Shown here: positions 54,906 through 63,987 of the stretch, in pieces
How positions within the stretch are numbered: position 1 is the stretch's first letter
How the letters are laid out: each line of letters starts with the position of its first letter
Assembly: GCA_947497295.1 (NCBI GenBank)
Contig: CANMFU010000002.1
Span: 186,001 to 250,000, forward strand
Source of the DNA: an uncultured Roseovarius sp.
GTDB lineage: Bacteria > Pseudomonadota > Alphaproteobacteria > Rhodobacterales > Rhodobacteraceae
Reading direction: 5' to 3'
Length of the DNA: 64,000 nucleotides
Program-made: the position numbers and the translations under genes
The notes under the pieces: model-generated
What the model saw: only the letters and a program-made list of their open reading frames with translations
Database searches by the model: none
What the model was told of the DNA's origin: nothing

Positions 54906-55881
54906 CGGATGTCACCACAAGATCACCGGCGCTGAGCCCCGTCAGAATCTCGCGCCACGCTGAGCCGTCGCGCTCCACGGTCTCACCGGGTACGACAATG
55001 CGTGCCACCGGGCCATCCGGCCCTTCGACCGTGACATAATCCAGCCCGCTTTGGGTGGACAAAATAGCGGCAGGGACAAGGATCGCCTGCCGCGTACCGA
55101 CAGGCAGCCGCACCGGCACGCGGCGCCCGACAAAACGCGCATCCAGATCCGACACCTCGACATCGGCCTGCACGCGGCCCCCGTCGATCTGTGGATAGAG
55201 TTTGGCCAGCCGCCCGCTGCGCTGACTGCCTTCGGACCCGATGATGATCTCATCGCCCTCGGACAAGGCTTCGGCATGGCGTTCGGGCAGGGCAAGGCGC
55301 AGGAACACGCCGCCGCCGCCGATCACGGCAATCGCTTCACCGGGGGTCACCACCGACCCGCGCGCCACCGGCACCGAAAGGACAATTCCGGACTGCGGCG
55401 ACAGAACCGCGCCTTCGGTGACCCGCTGCTCCAGAACCAGCCTTTCGGCCTCCAGGCTGCGGATCTGACCATCGATCACATTGACCTCAGTACGCAACTG
55501 ATCCGCCCGCTGGCTGGTGATCACCCCGCGTTCCAGCAATGTTTCACCGCGTTCCAGATCGCTTCGCGCGGTGGCAAGCCGGGCGCGCAACGTTTGAATC
55601 TGCGCGTCAATCGAGTCGAGCTGGAAGGCGAATTTTGTATCCTCGACCAGCGCGATCTGCTGCCCGGCCTCGACCCGGGCGCCTTCGGTCACGTCCAGCG
55701 TGTCGATGGTGCCGCCGATGCGGGCGCGCGCAGGCACGCGGTCGCGGGTTTCGACCTCGCCATAGACGGATTTCCATTCGGTGATCTGGACCGGCTCAAC
55801 CGACAGGCTGCCCGCCTGTGACGGATCTGCGGGGAATATCAGAAGGGGCAAAACCCCGAGAATCACCAAACGCTTCATCAT
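54898..55881 (-). CDS. RND efflux periplasmic adaptor
   Basis: The 327-residue membrane-fusion protein has a signal peptide (RLVILGVLPLLIFPADPSQA), a barrel-sandwich hybrid motif (ARIGGTIDTLDVTEGARVEA), a coiled coil (IDAQIQTLRARLATARSDLE, then VNVIDGQIRSLEAERLVLEQ), and a beta-barrel part (VSDLDARFVGRRVPVRLPVG). It links the RND pump to an outer-membrane channel. Its stop overlaps the pump ATG by eight bases, so the two are co-translated. About 200 bases without a gene separate it from cbpM. Confidence 0.9.
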   Translation of the reverse strand: MMKRLVILGVLPLLIFPADPSQAGSLSVEPVQITEWKSVYGEVETRDRVPARARIGGTIDTLDVTEGARVEAGQQIALVEDTKFAFQLDSIDAQIQTLRARLATARSDLERGETLLERGVITSQRADQLRTEVNVIDGQIRSLEAERLVLEQRVTEGAVLSPQSGIVLSVPVARGSVVTPGEAIAVIGGGGVFLRLALPERHAEALSEGDEIIIGSEGSQRSGRLAKLYPQIDGGRVQADVEVSDLDARFVGRRVPVRLPVGTRQAILVPAAILSTQSGLDYVTVEGPDGPVARIVVPGETVERDGSAWREILTGLSAGDLVVTSDE

Positions 55882-56083
55882 CTGTCCGCTCCACGATCAT
55901 GCTCACTCAACACATTCAGGTTATCGCATAGCAGATCAACGTGCCACAACAGCGCAGCACATGCGGGCGCGCGCGACAAGACTGCGTCCAGTCTGCACAC
56001 AGAGCTTGATCCGTCGGGCCTGCGCGCACCATGCGGGCCGGATGCCGGGTGCTTTCGGACCTCGGCCCATCCTTACGCGCGCC

Positions 56084-56419
56084 TTACGCCTCTTGGTCGA
56101 TCCGCGCCTTGTAGGCATCGATAACTGCCTGACGGATCTGGGCCGGCTGCGCGTCCACGGCACCGGCCAGTCCGCGCAATTCGCGGCGCAGGCCGTGGAT
56201 CTGATCCAGCAGCGACAGAACGACCGGGACGGCATCGGTGGGCAGCACCATGTCCTTGCGCAGATCGCAGACCAGCCGGATGCGCGCCACGTCAAGCTCA
56301 TCAAAGACGGGGCCGCTCTCACCGATCGCGGGCTTGACCCAGCCCATTTCGACCCAAAGCCTAAGTTCCCGAAGTTCGATGCGGCGCACAGCCGCCACGA
56401 CATCGCGTTCATAGAGCAT
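56084..56419 (-). CDS. cbpM: CbpM-type chaperone modulator
   Basis: From MLYERDVVAAVRRIELREL the 111-residue protein has the MerR-like helical part of CbpM (LRLWVEMGWVKPAIGESGPV, VARIRLVCDLRKDMVLP), which inhibits the J-domain protein CbpA in E. coli. A later coiled segment (VVLSLLDQIHGLRRELRGLA) fits. Its ATG shares one base with the cbpA stop, so it is co-translated with its partner. The start is chosen by that overlap and homology; the frame upstream lies in cbpA. DNA binding by the MerR-like part is not expected. Confidence 0.85.
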   Translation of the reverse strand: MLYERDVVAAVRRIELRELRLWVEMGWVKPAIGESGPVFDELDVARIRLVCDLRKDMVLPTDAVPVVLSLLDQIHGLRRELRGLAGAVDAQPAQIRQAVIDAYKARIDQEA

Positions 56420-57351
56420 CACAGTTCCCTCCAGAGTTTGGCGCGGGGGTCTTCGGTGACATGGTCCCGCCAACGCTGCGCAATCGCCTCCATCTCGGCG
56501 TCGGGTTTCGGCGGCATCGCGATTTTCAGCCGCACATATTGATCGCCGGGTGCGCCCTTGGCAGGCTGCACGCCCTTGCCTTTCAGGCGCAGGCGCTGAC
56601 CCGAGGCCGCGCCTTTGGGCACGCTCATCGTAACGGTGCCCGACAGCGTCGGTACCTCAATTTTGGCGCCCAGAACGGCCTCGTCAAAGGCAATCGGCAC
56701 CTCGATCTCGACGTCGTTGCCGTCGCGTGTGAACACCTTGTGCGGGCGCACAGCGATTTCGACATAGGCGTCTCCGGCGGGGCCACCGCCCATGCCGGGC
56801 TGGCCCTTGCCGCGCAGGCGCAGGGTCTGGCCATCGCGCACGCCTGCGGGGATGGTCAGGTCAATCGCCGTGCCGTCCGGCAGTGGCACCCCGCGTTTGC
56901 CACCTTTGGCGGCGTCCATGAAATCAACCTCCAGATGATACCGCACATCCGCGCCGCGTGCGGCAAAGCCCTGCGTGCGGCCTGTTCTGGCCTGTGCGCG
57001 CGCGCCAAAGAGATCCGAGAACACATCCGACAGATCCTCGAAATCGCCATAGCCAGCGGAGGAATCATAGCGCCCCTGCGGGTCGGCATCGGCGTATTCG
57101 CGGTAATACTGCCGCTGCGGTTTTTCCTGTCCGCTGGCGTCGATCTCGCCAGCGTCAAAGCGTTTTCGCTTGTCCGCATCGCCAATGATTTCATAGGCGG
57201 CCACGACGTTCTGAAACGCCTCCGCCTTGCCTTTGTCACCCGGATGCAGGTCCGGGTGCATGGATTTGGCCAGCTTGCGATAGGCTGTTTTAATCTCGGC
57301 CGGCGACGCGTCTTTTGCCACTCCGAGGGTTTTGTAGGGATCATCACTCAT
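56419..57351 (-). CDS. cbpA: CbpA-type J-domain co-chaperone
   Basis: The 310-residue protein has an N-terminal J domain (DPYKTLGVAKDASPAEIKTA, HPD at 32-34, then YEIIGDADKRKRFD), a Gly-poor linker and two C-terminal peptide-binding domains (YHLEVDFMDAAKGGKRGVPL; VEIEVPIAFDEAVLGAKIEV). The zinc-finger repeats of DnaJ are absent, which marks the CbpA type. It activates DnaK. It is preceded by ftsH (eight-base overlap) and followed by its modulator cbpM (one-base overlap). The operon thus links unfolding and proteolysis to chaperoning. Confidence 0.93.
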   Translation of the reverse strand: MSDDPYKTLGVAKDASPAEIKTAYRKLAKSMHPDLHPGDKGKAEAFQNVVAAYEIIGDADKRKRFDAGEIDASGQEKPQRQYYREYADADPQGRYDSSAGYGDFEDLSDVFSDLFGARAQARTGRTQGFAARGADVRYHLEVDFMDAAKGGKRGVPLPDGTAIDLTIPAGVRDGQTLRLRGKGQPGMGGGPAGDAYVEIAVRPHKVFTRDGNDVEIEVPIAFDEAVLGAKIEVPTLSGTVTMSVPKGAASGQRLRLKGKGVQPAKGAPGDQYVRLKIAMPPKPDAEMEAIAQRWRDHVTEDPRAKLWREL

Positions 57352-59191
57352 TCATTGCGACCTTTGCTTCGACCGGTTCCGCGCCGCGCAGTCCATGCGC
57401 CAATTCATGCAGGGCGGCCTCGTCCAGTGTTTCGACTTTCAGCAACCGTCTGGCGGCGTTTTCAAGAATATCGCGATTGTCAGTCAGGATTTCCAGAGCC
57501 CGCTGCGAAACCTCGCGCAGGACCTCGCGCACGGCGACGTCCATCGCCTCGGCCGTCGCCTCGCTATAGCGGCGCTCCAGATATCCCGGCGCGCGGTCGC
57601 CCAGAAAACTGCTCTTGTCGGCCTCGTAACTGACGCTGCCCAGATCAGCATCCATGCCATAGCGCGCCACCATCGAGCGCGCGATATCGGTGGCGCGGGC
57701 CAGATCATCGGCGGCGCCGGTGGACAGATGGCCAAACACCAGTTGCTCTGCCGCGCGCCCGCCCATCAGAACAGCGATCTTGTCGCGCAGCTCGGCCTCG
57801 GTCATCAGAAACCGGTCCTCGGTCGGGCGCTGGATGGTGTAGCCCAGCGCGCCGATGCCGCGCGGAATGATCGACACCTTGTGGACCGTATCGACCCCCG
57901 GCAGCGCCATGCTGACCAGTGCGTGACCCATCTCGTGATAGGCCACGATCTTGCGCTCGCGCGGGTTGATCAGGCGGTTGCGCTTCTCAAGGCCCGCGAC
58001 GATGCGCTCGATGGCGTGGGTAAAGTCATCCTCGGTCACGACTTTGGCGCGCCGCCTTGTGGCCAGCAATGCGGCCTCGTTCACCAGATTGGCCAGATCG
58101 GCGCCAGAAAATCCGGTGGTCAGCGCGGCGATATCGTCCAGTTCCATTTCGGGGGACAAGACTATCTTCTTCATATGCACCCTCAGGATCTGCACGCGGC
58201 CCGCACGATCCGGCCGGTCCACCAGCACCTGTCGGTCAAACCGTCCCGCGCGCAGCAGCGCCGGATCCAGGATTTCGGGCCGGTTGGTCGCCGACAAAAG
58301 CACGACACCCTCGCTGGGATCGAACCCGTCCAGCTCCGACAAAAGCTGATTGAGTGTCTGTTCGCGTTCGTCATTTCCGCCCTGCATCGTGTTTGCGCCG
58401 CGCGCGCGGCCCAATGCGTCAAGCTCGTCGATAAAGATGATTGCCGGGGCTGCCTGCCGGGCCTGCTCGAACAGATCGCGCACGCGGGCGGCGCCCACGC
58501 CTACGAACATTTCGACAAATTCCGAGCCCGAGATCGAATAGAACGGCACGCCTGCCTCGCCCGCAACGGCGCGCGCCAGCAGCGTCTTGCCGGTACCGGG
58601 CGGTCCGACCAGAAGGATGCCCTTGGGCATCCGCGCGCCAAGGCTGCCGTACCCTTTTGGATCCTGGAGAAAGTCGATGACTTCCTGCAATTCGGTCTTG
58701 GCCTCGTCCACGCCAGCAACATCGGCGAACGTCACCTTGGTATCGCTTTCGACATATACCTTTGCCTTGCTTTTGCCGATGGACATCATGCTGCCCATAC
58801 CCTGCCCGCCACCCATGCGGCGGATCGCGAACACCCAGATACCGACAAAAAACAGCGCCGGAAGAACCCAGGACAGAAGCGTGGTGAACCATGTGTTTTC
58901 CACCGCGCCTGAATAGGTAACGCCGGTGTCGTTCAGCCGGTCCGCCAGATCGGGCGTGACGGGCGTGGTCACGAACCCCGTCTTGCCGTCGATGGCATTG
59001 GTAAATGTGCCCCGGATCGTGCTGCTGCCAATCGTAACCTCGTCAATCACCCCGTCATCAAGGTAGGCCTCGAATTGGCTATAGTGAATCGCCTCAATCG
59101 TCTGGTTTTGCACCCACAGATCGCGGATCAAAACAACGCCCATTACGGCGAACAGGATGTACCAGATGTTGATCTGGTTCTTGCGATTCAT
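57344..59191 (-). CDS. ftsH: FtsH-type membrane AAA metalloprotease
   Basis: The 615-residue protein from [14 protein letters not shown] has two membrane segments (about 7-23 and 106-125), a periplasmic loop, an AAA domain with Walker [12 protein letters not shown] (about 200), Walker [12 protein letters not shown] and the second region of homology [20 protein letters not shown], and a metalloprotease domain with zinc site HEMGH (about 418; HEAGH is usual). It degrades membrane and short-lived cytosolic proteins. It is probably a second FtsH, since its context is cbpA-cbpM rather than tilS-ftsH-glmM. A longer frame upstream has no ribosome-binding-site support; GGAGG precedes this ATG. Confidence 0.93.
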   Translation of the reverse strand: MNRKNQINIWYILFAVMGVVLIRDLWVQNQTIEAIHYSQFEAYLDDGVIDEVTIGSSTIRGTFTNAIDGKTGFVTTPVTPDLADRLNDTGVTYSGAVENTWFTTLLSWVLPALFFVGIWVFAIRRMGGGQGMGSMMSIGKSKAKVYVESDTKVTFADVAGVDEAKTELQEVIDFLQDPKGYGSLGARMPKGILLVGPPGTGKTLLARAVAGEAGVPFYSISGSEFVEMFVGVGAARVRDLFEQARQAAPAIIFIDELDALGRARGANTMQGGNDEREQTLNQLLSELDGFDPSEGVVLLSATNRPEILDPALLRAGRFDRQVLVDRPDRAGRVQILRVHMKKIVLSPEMELDDIAALTTGFSGADLANLVNEAALLATRRRAKVVTEDDFTHAIERIVAGLEKRNRLINPRERKIVAYHEMGHALVSMALPGVDTVHKVSIIPRGIGALGYTIQRPTEDRFLMTEAELRDKIAVLMGGRAAEQLVFGHLSTGAADDLARATDIARSMVARYGMDADLGSVSYEADKSSFLGDRAPGYLERRYSEATAEAMDVAVREVLREVSQRALEILTDNRDILENAARRLLKVETLDEAALHELAHGLRGAEPVEAKVAMNE

Positions 59192-59399
59192 GATGTACCT
59201 CCAGTTTGCGCAGTCGCCGGACGCCCGGCGCGCTGTCACCGCAACAGCGGCTTTGCCCGTAGCATAGGCCAGAACGCGGCAAGGGAGAATACCGGCCTGA
59301 GCCATGCGGGCCACCACCGGAGTTTCGCCCCGTGAAGGCGCCGAAATTTCTGTGGTTAATCGAGGTCACGGGTTGCACCGTGACCTCAAAGAGAAGGCG

Positions 59400-60044
59400 T
59401 CAAAGGGCGCGCGTTGAGAAATACCAGTCGACCGTGTTGTAGCCCTCGCCCGCGCGGGCCTGTGCTGCCTCGGGTGTGGCGGGGGTCGGCACGATTACCT
59501 CGTCACCGGGCTTCCAGTTTTCCGGCATCGCGCACTCATGGGCGTCCGCTGTCTGCATCGCGACCAGCAATCGGTAAATTTCATCAACTGACCGGCCCGC
59601 ATTCATCGGATAGTAAACCATGGCGCGCAAAACGCCCTCGGGATCAATGAGGAACGTCGCGCGCACCGCCGCCGTGTCCGACGCGCCGGGCTGAATCATC
59701 CCGTAGGCTTGGGCCACAGACATGTTAAGATCTGCAATAATCGGAAAGCGCACGTCGACGCCGAACTTTTCCTTGATGTTCAGAACCCATGCGATGTGGC
59801 TGTAGTGGCTGTCGATGGACAGACCCAAAAGTTCGGTATTGAGGGCTGTGAACGCATCATGCTTTTGGGCAAAGGCGATGAATTCTGTCGTGCAGACGGG
59901 CGTGAAATCAGCAGGGTGCGAAAACAGGATGAGCCATTTGCCGCGATACTCTTCCAGTGTCTTGCGCCCATGTGTCGTGGGGGCGTCAAATGCGGGGGCC
60001 GGTTCGTTCAAGCGCGCGCCGGGCTGATGTGTTTGATCGGTCAT
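59400..60044 (-). CDS. Peroxiredoxin (1-Cys, Prx6 type)
   Basis: The 214-residue peroxidase has the peroxidatic Cys51 in HPADFTPVCTTEF and the Prx6-type tail VIVPTPATPEAAQARAGEGY. A later Cys near 175 (HECAMPENW) exists, but no CP motif for a classical 2-Cys mechanism is seen. It reduces H2O2 and organic hydroperoxides in the cytosol. It is divergent from an OxyR-like regulator across 105 bases holding an ATAG-N7-CTAT element. That is the usual setup of peroxide-induced genes. AAGGA precedes the ATG. Confidence 0.92.
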   Translation of the reverse strand: MTDQTHQPGARLNEPAPAFDAPTTHGRKTLEEYRGKWLILFSHPADFTPVCTTEFIAFAQKHDAFTALNTELLGLSIDSHYSHIAWVLNIKEKFGVDVRFPIIADLNMSVAQAYGMIQPGASDTAAVRATFLIDPEGVLRAMVYYPMNAGRSVDEIYRLLVAMQTADAHECAMPENWKPGDEVIVPTPATPEAAQARAGEGYNTVDWYFSTRAL

Positions 60045-60132
60045 TTTTGACTGTCCTTCTTGTCAGCAAATTGATGACACAGAGATAGCGGCTGGACACA
60101 CATAGATAAAATCGAATATAACGCTAATAGTT

Positions 60133-60147
60133 ATAGGGTACGCCTAT
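60133..60147 (+). promoter_or_regulatory. OxyR-like operator element
   Basis: ATAG, seven bases, then CTAT ends two bases before the oxyR-like ATG. It fits one half of the OxyR consensus (ATAG-N7-CTAT repeated). A weaker element, ATAG-N7-CGAA at 60102-60116, lies 31 bases upstream, three helical turns away. The position would allow repression of its own gene. Confidence 0.5.
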
Positions 60148-60149
60148 CA

Positions 60150-61061
60150 ATGCTGACCTTGCGCCAATTGGGTTTCCTGACGGCCGTCGCCGAGACGCTG
60201 AATTTCTCGCGCGCGGCCGAGACCTGTTTTGTCACACAGCCAACTCTCAGCGCCGGGATCAAGGAGCTGGAGGATCGTTTGGGCGTGCAGCTGATTGAGC
60301 GAACCCGGCGCAGTGTCATGCTGACCCCGCTGGGAGAGCAGATCACCGTCCGCGCGCGGCAGCTGTTGCTGGATGTCGGCGAGATCGAGACCCTTGCCGG
60401 CGCCCATCGAAACCCGTTCGAGGGCGATCTGAAACTGGGCTCTATTCCAACGATCGGACCCTACCTGCTGCCCCGTGCGCTGCCTGCCATTCACGCCGCC
60501 TTCCCACATCTGCGCGTTTACCTGCGCGAAGAAATGACCGAGAGCCTGATTGAGGGTCTGACTGCGGGGCGTCTGGATCTGGTGTTGATCGCCCTGCCCT
60601 TTGAGACCGGCGCGTTGGAGATCCTGCCGCTTTTCGAAGATGGCTATCAGTTGGCCACTCCCTCGGGATGGGTGCCGCCTGAAGGGGCCGAAGCGCTGAC
60701 GCAAAGCGGGCACCTTATGCTTTTGGAAAAGGGGCATTGCCTCCAGCGTCATGCGCTTGCGGCGTATCCGGGCCGTATTTCGACGACGGAGGACAGCTTT
60801 GCCGCGACCAGTCTGACCACATTGATTGCCATGGTGTCCGAAGGATTGGGGATAACCCTTTTGCCAAATCTTGCGATAGAGGCTGGGGTGGCATCCGCCT
60901 CGCGGGTTCAGCTGACACCGCTTCCCGACGCGTGTCCGCGCCAAGTGGTTCTGGCGTGGAGGCCCGGATCGGCGAGGGCGCAGCTTTTTGAGAAACTCGG
61001 CGTCTTGCTACAGCACAGACAGCCTTCGTTTCCAGCCGATCTGCCTCAGGGGCAATTTTGA
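60150..61061 (+). CDS. oxyR: OxyR-like LysR-family regulator with a single redox cysteine
   Basis: The 303-residue LysR protein has the helix-turn-helix NFSRAAETCFVTQPTLSAGI and an effector domain with the OxyR-type sensor loop EKGHCLQRHALAAYPG. Cys197 corresponds to E. coli OxyR Cys199. The residue at the Cys208 position is Tyr206, so the classic disulfide cannot form. Sensing could use sulfenic acid or another thiol. The C-terminal LITLLP-like block (GLGITLLPNLAI) is standard. It is divergent from a peroxiredoxin gene, its likely target, with an ATAG-N7-CTAT operator next to its start. Confidence 0.88.
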   Translation: MLTLRQLGFLTAVAETLNFSRAAETCFVTQPTLSAGIKELEDRLGVQLIERTRRSVMLTPLGEQITVRARQLLLDVGEIETLAGAHRNPFEGDLKLGSIPTIGPYLLPRALPAIHAAFPHLRVYLREEMTESLIEGLTAGRLDLVLIALPFETGALEILPLFEDGYQLATPSGWVPPEGAEALTQSGHLMLLEKGHCLQRHALAAYPGRISTTEDSFAATSLTTLIAMVSEGLGITLLPNLAIEAGVASASRVQLTPLPDACPRQVVLAWRPGSARAQLFEKLGVLLQHRQPSFPADLPQGQF

Positions 61062-61296
61062 TAATTCCGGAAAAAACATAAGCTGATCAACCCGGATGCA
61101 GGCCACAGAAATCTCCGGGGGTAATTCCGATCACGTCCGGCCTGGCGGCTTGTTTTTTGTCCCGCACCCTCCTGATTGCCGGATGCGCCCGCGACATCAT
61201 CACGCATTGCCATGCAGCGACACCCACCGCACGCTTTGAGAATCGGAATGTCGTCATTGCTTTCTGGCCGTGCGGCACATCGTAGGGAGACACGCC

Positions 61297-62949
61297 ATGC
61301 TGCGAACCTTGCTACATGCGGCCCTTGTGTATGTACTTGCCACGGCGGCACATGCCCAAGATGCGGATGCGCCTGGCTCGACCATCCCCAAGCTGACGGC
61401 AGACCATGCGAAATTCGACAGCCTGAAGGGGCCGTTCTCGACCGGATCTGACGTCACCAAGGCCTGCCTCAGCTGCCATACCGAAGCGGGCAAGCAGATG
61501 ATGCAGTCGATCCACTGGACGTATGAGACGGTCAATCCGGTGACCGGGCAGACGCTTGGCAAGAAAAACGTGCTGAATTCGTTTTGCGGCAATCTGGCCA
61601 CGAACGAGCCGCGCTGCACCTCGTGCCATGCCGGTTATGGTTGGGACACCACCGGCAGCTTTGATTTCACCAACGAGACAAATATAGACTGTCTGGCCTG
61701 CCACGACACCACCGGCGAGTATGTCAAATGGCCGACGGAGGCGGGCCATCCGCTGTATGAGCCGCGCAATCAGGCGGGCCGGATGTCCCCTTATTCAAAG
61801 GCGTTGATCGTCGAGGAGCCTGACGGAACGCTGACCCATCTGCCCCCAGATCTGGCACGCGTTGCCGCAAATGTCGGGCGCCCCACCAACGCCAATTGCG
61901 GCAATTGTCATTTCTACGGCGGCGGCGGCGACAATGTGAAACACGGCGATCTGTCGTCGGCGCTGCTGGGCGCATCACCGCATGTGGATGTGCATATGTC
62001 GCCGGAGGGTGCGGGCATGGTCTGCGTCGATTGCCATGTCGGCAACAGCCACCAATGGCCCGGCTCACGCTATCACGGCACGATCACCGACACCTCGCAC
62101 CAGCGGCCGGGCATGCGCAACACCGATATTCTGGCCTGCAATTCGTGCCACACCGCGACCCCGCACAAGGCGCTGTCGGTCATGGGCAACAAGCTGAACG
62201 ATCACACCGACCGCGTCGCCTGCCAGACCTGCCACATCCCCGAATATGCCAAGGGCGGCGTTGCGACAAAAACATGGTGGGACTGGTCGACCGCAGGCAA
62301 GTTGAAGGACGGCAAGCCCTATGTCGAAAAGGACGCGGCCGGCCGGGATACCTACCTGACCATCAAGGGCGACTTTGAATGGGGCGAGGATGTCGTGCCG
62401 ACTTATGAATTCTGGGATGGGATCGTCGAATACACGATGGTCGGCGACCGGATCGACCCTTCGGGCGTTGTCGGCGTCAACCGGATCGGCGGCAGCGCGG
62501 ATCAGCCCGGATCGGTGATCTTCCCGTTCAAGCGGATGCGGGGCAGACAGGCCTATGACGCGGTCAACGAATACCTGATCCAGAATAATGTGTACGGGCC
62601 GGAAGGCGACAGTGCCCTGTGGAGCAATTATAGTTGGGAGAAAGCGCTGAAGGCGGGAATGGCAGACAGCGACATCCCTTATTCCGGCGAATTCGGCTTT
62701 ACCGAGACCGAGATGTGGTGGCCGACGACCCATATGGTCGCCCCCGCGAATGAGGCGCTGAAATGCGGTCAATGCCACGCAAAGGACGGCAGGCTGGCCG
62801 ATCTGGCGGGCTTTTACCTGCCGGGGCGCGACGGTTTTGCACTGACGGACCGGATCGGATTGTGGCTGCTGGCGCTGGCGCTGGCGGGCGTAGCGCTGCA
62901 TGCGGGGCTGCGGATCGCGTCGCGTCGCCGCGATAAAGGGGAGGGCTGA
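61297..62949 (+). CDS. Octaheme c-type cytochrome of the tetrathionate reductase family
   Basis: The 550-residue exported protein has a signal peptide (LLHAALVYVLATAAHA) and eight CxxCH heme sites at about residues 57, 107, 132, 201, 243, 281, 309 and 490, then a C-terminal membrane segment (LLALALAGVALHAGLRI). The spacing and length fit octaheme tetrathionate reductase-family cytochromes, which can reduce tetrathionate, nitrite or hydroxylamine in vitro. It is followed by a cytochrome b gene, so electrons likely come from quinol. The true substrate is open. GGGAGA precedes the ATG at 61297; an upstream ATG in frame is less likely. Confidence 0.88.
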   Translation: MLRTLLHAALVYVLATAAHAQDADAPGSTIPKLTADHAKFDSLKGPFSTGSDVTKACLSCHTEAGKQMMQSIHWTYETVNPVTGQTLGKKNVLNSFCGNLATNEPRCTSCHAGYGWDTTGSFDFTNETNIDCLACHDTTGEYVKWPTEAGHPLYEPRNQAGRMSPYSKALIVEEPDGTLTHLPPDLARVAANVGRPTNANCGNCHFYGGGGDNVKHGDLSSALLGASPHVDVHMSPEGAGMVCVDCHVGNSHQWPGSRYHGTITDTSHQRPGMRNTDILACNSCHTATPHKALSVMGNKLNDHTDRVACQTCHIPEYAKGGVATKTWWDWSTAGKLKDGKPYVEKDAAGRDTYLTIKGDFEWGEDVVPTYEFWDGIVEYTMVGDRIDPSGVVGVNRIGGSADQPGSVIFPFKRMRGRQAYDAVNEYLIQNNVYGPEGDSALWSNYSWEKALKAGMADSDIPYSGEFGFTETEMWWPTTHMVAPANEALKCGQCHAKDGRLADLAGFYLPGRDGFALTDRIGLWLLALALAGVALHAGLRIASRRRDKGEG

Positions 62950-62952
62950 GCG

Positions 62953-63558
62953 ATGGCAGATTTGCAATATGTCAAGATCTTCACCCGGTTCGAGCGGTTC
63001 TGGCACTGGATGCAGGCGCTGCTGGTTCTGGCGCTGCTGTTCACCGGCGCGCGGCTGCACGGGCTGATCGGCGGCATGCACTGGGGGCAGGCGTTTCAGC
63101 TACATCTGATCGCCGCCGGGCTGATCATCATTCTGTGGATCTTTGCCATCTTCTGGCACTTCACCACCGGAGCGTGGCAGCATTATATCCCGACCTTGCG
63201 CAATCTGGTGCCGGTGATCCGTTACTACGCATACGGCATTTTTCGCGGTGAGCCGCACCCGGCCAAGCCGACGATCCGGCGCAAGCACAATCCGTTGCAG
63301 CGGATCAGCTACCTGTTTCTGAAGCTGGTGATAAATCCGGCGATCTGGATCACCGGCATCCTCTACCTGACGGTCGCTCTGACCGGGTTTGACCTTCAGA
63401 CAGTCGCTTGGCTGCATGTGGTCGCGGCCTATGCGATGGCGATTTTCGTGGTGATCCATGTCTACATGGCGACCACGGGCGACACCCCGACCGCCTATGT
63501 CAAGGCAATGACGACCGGCTATGAATGGGTCAGCGTAGAGGACAATGCCGGGCCGTAG
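62953..63558 (+). CDS. Cytochrome b561-like membrane subunit
   Basis: The 201-residue protein has four membrane segments with paired His heme ligands (FWHWMQALLVLALLF; LHLIAAGLIIILWIF; WLHVVAAYAMAIFVVIHVYM). It resembles Ni,Fe-hydrogenase or thiosulfate-reductase cytochrome b subunits that pass electrons from quinol to a periplasmic partner. It starts three bases after the octaheme cytochrome gene, so the two form one electron-transfer module at the inner membrane. The C-terminal tail YEWVSVEDNAGP is short. Confidence 0.9.
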   Translation: MADLQYVKIFTRFERFWHWMQALLVLALLFTGARLHGLIGGMHWGQAFQLHLIAAGLIIILWIFAIFWHFTTGAWQHYIPTLRNLVPVIRYYAYGIFRGEPHPAKPTIRRKHNPLQRISYLFLKLVINPAIWITGILYLTVALTGFDLQTVAWLHVVAAYAMAIFVVIHVYMATTGDTPTAYVKAMTTGYEWVSVEDNAGP

Positions 63559-63605
63559 TCGGCCATCAGCCCGACGGGTTTATCGCGCTCAAAGATCGGG
63601 TTTGG

Positions 63606-63941
63606 TCATTCGGCGTTGCTCATAACTCTGTGTCGGCACAAGCTACACAAGGCGTTTGGGGTCTTGGGCGGTGGCGGCCAGAGGGTCTTCTTTTTTGGCT
63701 CTTGATGATCGTCAAAGCCTGAAGCGGGGTAGTTTTCGCCATCATTTGAGGGACAAACAGCCTTTCGGCTTTCTTGTGCTGGCTGCGAGCGACTTGAAAT
63801 GCTTTCGTATTCGCCAGATGTCGAACTGTTTGCCGGGCCTCGTCGTCCATCAATGGCCTTGCGAACGGCGACTGGAATGTAAGGCGTGATCTCGCGCTCC
63901 AGCGACCATGACAGAAACGGCCTTGTGTCATACGCTATCAT
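63606..63941 (-). pseudogene. IS1182-type transposase remnant
   Basis: On the minus strand the frame starts AYDTRPFLSWSLEREITPYI, the mid part of IS1182-family transposases (YDTRxF..., ITPYIPV). Another frame continues with DDEARQTVRHLANTKAFQVA and RSQHKKAERLF, the region near the C-terminus of such enzymes. The material between them is missing, so there is a deletion and frameshift. No start codon, terminal repeat or complete DDE set was found. The remaining bases to 64000 hold a compound inverted repeat. Confidence 0.6.
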
Positions 63942-63945
63942 TAAA

Positions 63946-63987
63946 GCGTTTCGCGAAAAACCTGAATCACAGATTCTCGTGAAACGC
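63946..63987. repeat. Compound inverted repeat with two GANTC sites
   Basis: GCGTTTCGCGA at 63946-63956 and TCGTGAAACGC at 63977-63987 are inverted copies with one mismatch. Between them GAATC (63964-63968) and GATTC (63972-63976) form an inner dyad of CcrM sites. It lies beside the IS1182 remnant at the window edge. Confidence 0.5.
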
